From: Miltoncostaeaceae bacterium
GTDB taxonomy: Bacteria; Actinomycetota; Thermoleophilia; Miltoncostaeales; Miltoncostaeaceae
Direction of reading: 5' to 3'
Assembly (NCBI GenBank): GCA_030598075.1
Contig: JAUVQP010000059.1
Coordinates: forward strand, 1-8,533
Length of the DNA stretch: 8,533 bases
The position numbers and the translations under genes are program-made. Positions 6,123 to 8,533 of this stretch are shown one piece after another (position 1 is the stretch's first letter; each line of letters starts with the position of its first letter). Below the pieces are notes generated by a model, which saw only the letters and a program-made list of their open reading frames with translations, did not search any database and was not told the DNA's origin.

Positions 6123-6190
6123 TTTCCATCGACACCCCAATGCTGGGCCCGGTTGCAGAGACGTCTCCAGACCCGCGGCGAACCGGGGCA

Positions 6191-6841
6191 TCACGGCTGT
6201 GTGACCCTGCGTGCGCCGGCGTCACCTCGTGCTGGGCTCTCCCCCGGGCGGCGCTCCCGCCGCACCACCCGCCGCCCCCCGGCACGAAGTACCCGCCGGA
6301 GAAGCTCGTCTGCCGTCAACCCTCCGAGATCGCGCGACAGCGCCCGTGCGGCGTCGGCGGGGTTCGTCTGCAAGAGACGATCGGCGTACCGCGCAAGGTC
6401 GCGCGCCCCGCGAAACCCGTCGGCGCTCGGCCCGAGAATCGAGGGTGGGTCCTCCGGACGTGGGCCGGGCGACAGAAGCTCCTCGATGAACAGCACCGGA
6501 TCTCGGAGGGCCTGACGCCCACGTCGCCGCAGGCGGTCGACGAAGCCGGCCCCGAACTCCCGATCGACGGACGCCCGAAAGCGGACGGCGTCCCGGACGC
6601 CCCCCGCAAGCCGGGCGGCGATGCCCGGAAACGCGCTCGGCTGGTCGGCATGAGCATCCAACATCGTGGCCCCCGCTCGGAGTTCCTCGGCGACCCTCGC
6701 CAGGCCATCCCTGTGCGGCGGCTCGACCGCGACCTCCCGGGCGACCAGCGCGCCGACCGTAACCAGCAGCGTGGCGAGCAACGCCCACATGGACACCGCT
6801 TCCACGGTGGCCTGCCCCATCACGCCCCGTCGACGCCCCAT
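6191..6841 (-). CDS. TadE/Flp-like prepilin-motif protein
   Basis: The product is 216 aa from the ATG at 6841. The N-terminus is a short basic leader (MGRRRGVMG), then QATVE and a hydrophobic stretch (AVSMWALLATLLVTVGALVA, about residues 15-34). G9|QATVE has the G|XXXXE prepilin cleavage pattern shared by TadE-like pseudopilins and Flp pilins. The remaining 180 residues are Arg- and Ala-rich, mostly helical, with no domain that I recognise and no cysteine pair. It could be a minor pilin or an anchored accessory protein of the pilus; longer TadE proteins usually have a more beta-rich tail, so the label is tentative. TAGCGT (6855-6850) lies 8 nt before the ATG, suggesting a leaderless mRNA. An in-frame extension to 7087 would overlap the divergent gene and puts the prepilin motif far from the N-terminus. 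It is probably co-transcribed with the Flp-type gene. Confidence 0.7.
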   Translation of the reverse strand: MGRRRGVMGQATVEAVSMWALLATLLVTVGALVAREVAVEPPHRDGLARVAEELRAGATMLDAHADQPSAFPGIAARLAGGVRDAVRFRASVDREFGAGFVDRLRRRGRQALRDPVLFIEELLSPGPRPEDPPSILGPSADGFRGARDLARYADRLLQTNPADAARALSRDLGGLTADELLRRVLRAGGRRVVRRERRPGESPARGDAGARRVTQP

Positions 6842-7019
6842 CGTGGGCCACGCTAGGCCCCGCGGCGCGCGCCGCTCTACCCGCAATCGACAGCGGCCTG
6901 AAACGCATTCGCGAAGCTCGTTGTGACGACGGATCGCTCTCAGCGCGTCCTCGCCCATCGGGGGGATCATGGGTGGCACGCGTGTGAGAGACTGAGGTCC
7001 TGTCGGCAGGGGGGTGCGC
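6842..7019. other. Divergent intergenic region
   Basis: A 178-bp gap between the pilus-like genes and the helical-protein gene. It holds a -10-like TAGCGT for the minus strand (6855-6850) and a perfect 14-bp GC palindrome (6862-6875) just upstream of it. I see no convincing plus-strand promoter and no RNA gene. Confidence 0.4.
6862..6875. repeat. 14-bp perfect palindrome near the minus-strand promoter
   Basis: GCGGCGC followed by its inverse complement GCGCCGC, 7 bp upstream of the TAGCGT element. It could be an operator, but in such GC-rich DNA it may be chance. Confidence 0.35.
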
Positions 7020-7445
7020 GTGAACCTCATTGAGAGCCTCACACAGCAAGCGACCCGGGTCGCGAGCGACGTACAGAACTCGCTCAAGCGGGCCCGGACG
7101 GAGGGCGAGCGTCGGCTGCTCTTGCGCCAGCACCGGCTGGCGTTGGAGGAGCTCGGCGCCCGAACGTACGAGCTGGTCTCCTCGGGCCGCCTGCCCGGCG
7201 ACCTGATGGAGCCTCAGGTCGCCGAGGTCGAGGGTCGCCTCATGGAGATCGAGGCCAAGGTGAACGAGATCGATTCCCTACGTCCCGAGGCCGGCGCCGG
7301 CGCCGACGCCGACGCCGCCGACCCGTCGACCGCAGCGTTCCCCATGGTTGGCGAGGAGGACGGACAGGGGGACGGCGAGCCCGCCCCGGGCCCCGGGGCG
7401 GGATGGGATGCCGCCTCGCGATTCTTCGGGCCGAACGGCTCCTGA
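7020..7445 (+). CDS. Hypothetical helical (coiled-coil-like) protein
   Basis: The product is 141 aa. Residues 1-90 are almost entirely helical and charged: LIESLTQQATRVASDVQNSL, then ERRLLLRQHRLALEELGART and VAEVEGRLMEIEAKVNEIDS, with heptad-like spacing of Leu, Val and Ile, so a two- or three-helix coiled coil is likely. Residues from about 94 on are low-complexity Ala/Gly/Asp/Pro with GAGADADAAD, probably disordered, ending in a short hydrophobic patch (WDAASRFFGPNG). No cysteines, membrane helix or signal peptide are seen. The start is GTG 7020, which has AGGGGG (7008-7013) 6 nt upstream; GTG 7014 would sit on that site. It is followed by two zinc-ribbon genes, and similar helical stalk plus zinc-ribbon pairings exist, but I cannot name the family. 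Confidence 0.75.
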   Translation: MNLIESLTQQATRVASDVQNSLKRARTEGERRLLLRQHRLALEELGARTYELVSSGRLPGDLMEPQVAEVEGRLMEIEAKVNEIDSLRPEAGAGADADAADPSTAAFPMVGEEDGQGDGEPAPGPGAGWDAASRFFGPNGS

Positions 7446-7448
7446 CCT

Positions 7449-7469
7449 GAGAGCGCCGCAGCGGCTCTC
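7449..7469 (+). terminator. Stem-loop after the helical-protein gene
   Basis: GAGAGC (7449-7454) and GCTCTC (7464-7469) form a 6-bp stem with a 9-nt loop, 3 nt after the stop codon. It lacks a T-tract. A new promoter-like element follows, so it may end the first transcript. Confidence 0.4.
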
Positions 7470-7490
7470 GCAACGGGGCCCCCTCCGGTG

Positions 7491-7496
7491 TATGGT
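7491..7496 (+). promoter_or_regulatory. -10 element (TATGGT) upstream of the zinc-ribbon gene
   Basis: TATGGT preceded by TG fits a -10 hexamer. The predicted transcription start near 7503 falls in a perfect 12-bp palindrome, CTCCTGCAGGAG (7501-7512), leaving a leader of about 47 nt before the GTG at 7550. The -35 is poor (TCGCAA near 7468). Confidence 0.45.
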
Positions 7497-7549
7497 GGCG
7501 CTCCTGCAGGAGTTTCTCGCGCACGGATGCGCTTTGCCCGAGGAACAAC

Positions 7550-7831
7550 GTGCGTGCCGATCCCGATCTTCAGGGACAGAAGCGATCCGACGGGAAGCCC
7601 GCCTGCCATCGGTGTGGGCTCCCGCTGATGGCTGACGCCGAGTTCTGCCCCTACTGCGAGCGCTGGCTCGACGAGGGTGGCCTTCGCCGGATGTTCGGCG
7701 GCCGAGGGTCGCGCCGCGCGCGACAGAGCGGAAGACTCACCGCGGCGTCGGAGCGGTTGATGCTCGTGGTGGGGCTTGCCCTGTTCGCGTTCGTCGCCAC
7801 GCTCAGCATTCTCGCCGCCGTCGCCGCCTAG
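7550..7831 (+). CDS. Small zinc-ribbon membrane protein
   Basis: The product is 93 aa. C19 and C22 (CHRC) with C33 and C36 (CPYC) form a CXXC-X10-CXXC zinc ribbon (zinc-knuckle pairs each followed by a short loop). An Arg-rich linker (FGGRGSRRARQSGRL) follows, then one C-terminal membrane helix (LMLVVGLALFAFVATLSILAAVAA, about residues 70-93). The Arg-rich side before the helix suggests that the zinc ribbon faces the cytoplasm, so it is probably a tail-anchored protein. The start GTG 7550 has GAGGA (7540-7544) 5 nt upstream. Small membrane-anchored zinc-ribbon proteins are common in actinobacteria and mostly of unknown role. A second zinc-ribbon gene follows 39 bp later. Confidence 0.8.
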   Translation: MRADPDLQGQKRSDGKPACHRCGLPLMADAEFCPYCERWLDEGGLRRMFGGRGSRRARQSGRLTAASERLMLVVGLALFAFVATLSILAAVAA

Positions 7832-7853
7832 TGCCCCGCCGGCACGGCTAGGC
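7826..7853 (+). promoter_or_regulatory. Hairpin across the stop codon, between the zinc-ribbon genes
   Basis: GCCTA (7826-7830) pairs with TAGGC (7849-7853), and GTGCC (7831-7835) with GGCAC (7841-7845), with a 3-nt bulge on the right side and a 5-nt loop. The TAG stop lies inside the stem. It could be a terminator, an attenuator or an mRNA processing site between the two genes. Confidence 0.45.
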
Positions 7854-7870
7854 ATCGGGGGCACTCGCAG

Positions 7871-8089
7871 ATGGCGGACGAGAGGTCGGCGAGCCATCGC
7901 CAACGGGGACTCAGTATCGTCAATGCGGCTCCCGCAGAGGACGTCTACGACACCGGCGACGAGGTCTCCGGCGAGTTCCGCTGCGCCGAGTGCGACCTGC
8001 TGATCAAGTCGCCCCGCGAGAACGACGGCCTCTTGGTGCTGCCGGTCTGCGCGCTCTGCTCGGCGGAGCGCTGGCGCCGGGTCGGATAG
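7871..8089 (+). CDS. Small zinc-ribbon protein
   Basis: The product is 72 aa. A polar N-terminal third precedes a zinc ribbon with C38 and C41 (CAEC) and C60 and C63 (CALC), an 18-residue loop between them, and an ending SAERWRRVG. There is no membrane segment, so unlike the preceding protein it should be soluble. Two-stranded zinc ribbons like this bind one structural Zn and often act in protein or nucleic acid binding, but I cannot identify a partner. The ATG at 7871 has only a weak GGGGG (7857-7861) upstream. It is probably co-transcribed with the zinc-ribbon gene before it, although a hairpin separates the two. Confidence 0.75.
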   Translation: MADERSASHRQRGLSIVNAAPAEDVYDTGDEVSGEFRCAECDLLIKSPRENDGLLVLPVCALCSAERWRRVG

Positions 8090-8113
8090 GCCGCTCGTGC
8101 ACCGCCGGGGACG

Positions 8114-8407
8114 CTAGAGCTCCTCGGCGAGCGCATCGCAGAACTCGTCGACGTCCAGGGCGACCAGGGTCTCGAACGAGGCGCTTCCGCGAGCGCTGAG
8201 CTCGAGCGTGATCATCGAGACGACGCGCTCGTCCGGCGCCTCGATGACGGTCAGGAAGTCATAGGCACCGAGCAGCGCCCACTGCTGCTTGACGCGGCCG
8301 CCGAGCGCCTCGATCTCGCGGTTGACCTCCAGCAGGCGCTCAGGGGTAATCGCCAGGGTCTGCATGCCCTGGTGGGTGAGCGTGGAGAGCAGGAGGAACG
8401 TACGCAT
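8114..8407 (-). CDS. GYD-domain protein
   Basis: The product is 97 aa from the ATG at 8407. It matches the GYD domain, a small dimeric alpha/beta-barrel-related fold of unknown function found in many bacteria. The start FLLLSTLTHQGMQTL, the helix ERLLEVNREIEALGG and the signature LGAYDFLTVIEAPDE (about residues 46-60) are clear; a final beta strand and helix (FETLVALDVDEFCDALAEEL) close the domain. No metal-binding cluster, signal peptide or membrane helix is seen. A TTG at 8422 in frame is the alternative start: the -10-like TAGACT (8433-8428) lies only 5 nt before it, which suits a leaderless or short-leader mRNA. The ATG gives the usual family N-terminus and is preferred. A strong hairpin overlaps the promoter. 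Confidence 0.9.
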   Translation of the reverse strand: MRTFLLLSTLTHQGMQTLAITPERLLEVNREIEALGGRVKQQWALLGAYDFLTVIEAPDERVVSMITLELSARGSASFETLVALDVDEFCDALAEEL

Positions 8408-8428
8408 GACCGTGGGCGCCAAGCCAGA

Positions 8429-8470
8429 GTCTACTCCGCGGGCGCGGACCTCCGCGCCCGCCGAGTAGAC
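8429..8470. repeat. 19-bp inverted repeat (strong hairpin) at the GYD gene promoter
   Basis: Arms 8429-8447 and 8452-8470 are inverted copies with one mismatch (8437 against 8462) and a 4-nt loop (ACCT). Both outer ends read GTCTACTC inward. The -10-like TAGACT of the GYD gene is in the left arm. It may be an operator or a repeat element. It could also end a gene arriving from the right on the minus strand, since in one frame that strand has a TAA at 8488-8486. Confidence 0.65.
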
Positions 8471-8533
8471 ACCCCGCCCCCAGGTTTAGACCCCCCCGGT
8501 AGCCATTCCAGACTCCCAAACGACACCCAGTGA
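8471..8533. other. C-rich intergenic tract with spaced AGAC motifs
   Basis: I see no complete gene. AGAC motifs lie at 8467, 8488 and 8510, each followed by a C-rich run, 21 and 22 bp apart, with a related CGACACCC at 8521. A minus-strand frame entering from the right would end at the TAA 8488-8486, but it is too short to judge as coding. Confidence 0.35.

Noticed and set aside
6105..6190. Riboswitch (for example c-di-GMP type) before the prepilin gene
   Set aside because: The 86-nt gap has small palindromes, but I could not match it to a conserved GEMM-type core.
4624..6285. Open frame of 553 codons on the minus strand
   Set aside because: It lies antisense to the well-supported alcohol dehydrogenase and has the His/Arg/Gly-rich composition of a GC-rich shadow frame.
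6140..6856. Open frame of 238 codons on the plus strand
   Set aside because: Antisense to the prepilin-motif gene; no motif, hydrophobic pattern or good ribosome binding site.
1..8533. tRNA, rRNA, CRISPR array or phage genes
   Set aside because: No cloverleaf, no regularly spaced identical repeats and no phage or Cas motifs were seen in either strand.

Overview
This 8.5 kb window is GC-rich (roughly 70% by eye), with densely packed short genes, GTG starts and many promoters that appear to make leaderless mRNAs. The gene types (a DUF1385/YqhQ membrane protein, an F420-type PPOX remnant, an AdhA-type zinc alcohol dehydrogenase, a Flp-type prepilin with a second prepilin-like protein, and a secreted repeat protein) fit a high-GC actinobacterium. 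Class Thermoleophilia (Solirubrobacterales or a relative) is my best guess, but it rests on general resemblance and not on a marker gene.

Layout. At 1-315 there is no clear gene. A compact 168-bp element with near-perfect 21-bp terminal inverted repeats and a perfect 13-bp central hairpin (46-213) looks like a MITE. Next come an SRPBCC-fold gene (+, 316-741), the remains of an F420-dependent PPOX-class oxidoreductase gene (+, about 765-960) and a convergent cupin gene (-, 961-1329). A secreted eight-repeat, propeller-like protein (+, 1475-2914) ends on the same CTAG that ends the convergent DUF1385 gene. DUF1385 is the last of three genes on the minus strand (4796 to 2911), after two small proteins I do not recognise. 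Its best start is an ATC codon behind a perfect Shine-Dalgarno sequence. The alcohol dehydrogenase (+, 4822-5829) diverges from that operon, and the two promoters seem to share one palindromic -10 element.

From 5877 to 6841 (-) lie a TadE/Flp-like protein with a prepilin motif and a Flp-type prepilin, probably co-transcribed. No Tad secretion or assembly gene is in the window. From 7020 to 8089 (+) lie a helical protein and two very small zinc-ribbon proteins, one with a C-terminal membrane anchor. A GYD-domain protein (-, 8114-8407) closes the coding part. Upstream of it is a 19-bp-arm hairpin (8429-8470) and a tract of spaced AGAC motifs.

The genes do not form one obvious pathway; this reads as ordinary chromosomal housekeeping and accessory genes. 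I found no clear new defence or mobile system. The most interesting signals are the MITE-like element, the ATC start of the DUF1385 gene, the shared -10 palindrome, the hairpin near the right end, and the restriction of all nine CTAG tetramers to gene borders and non-coding sites.
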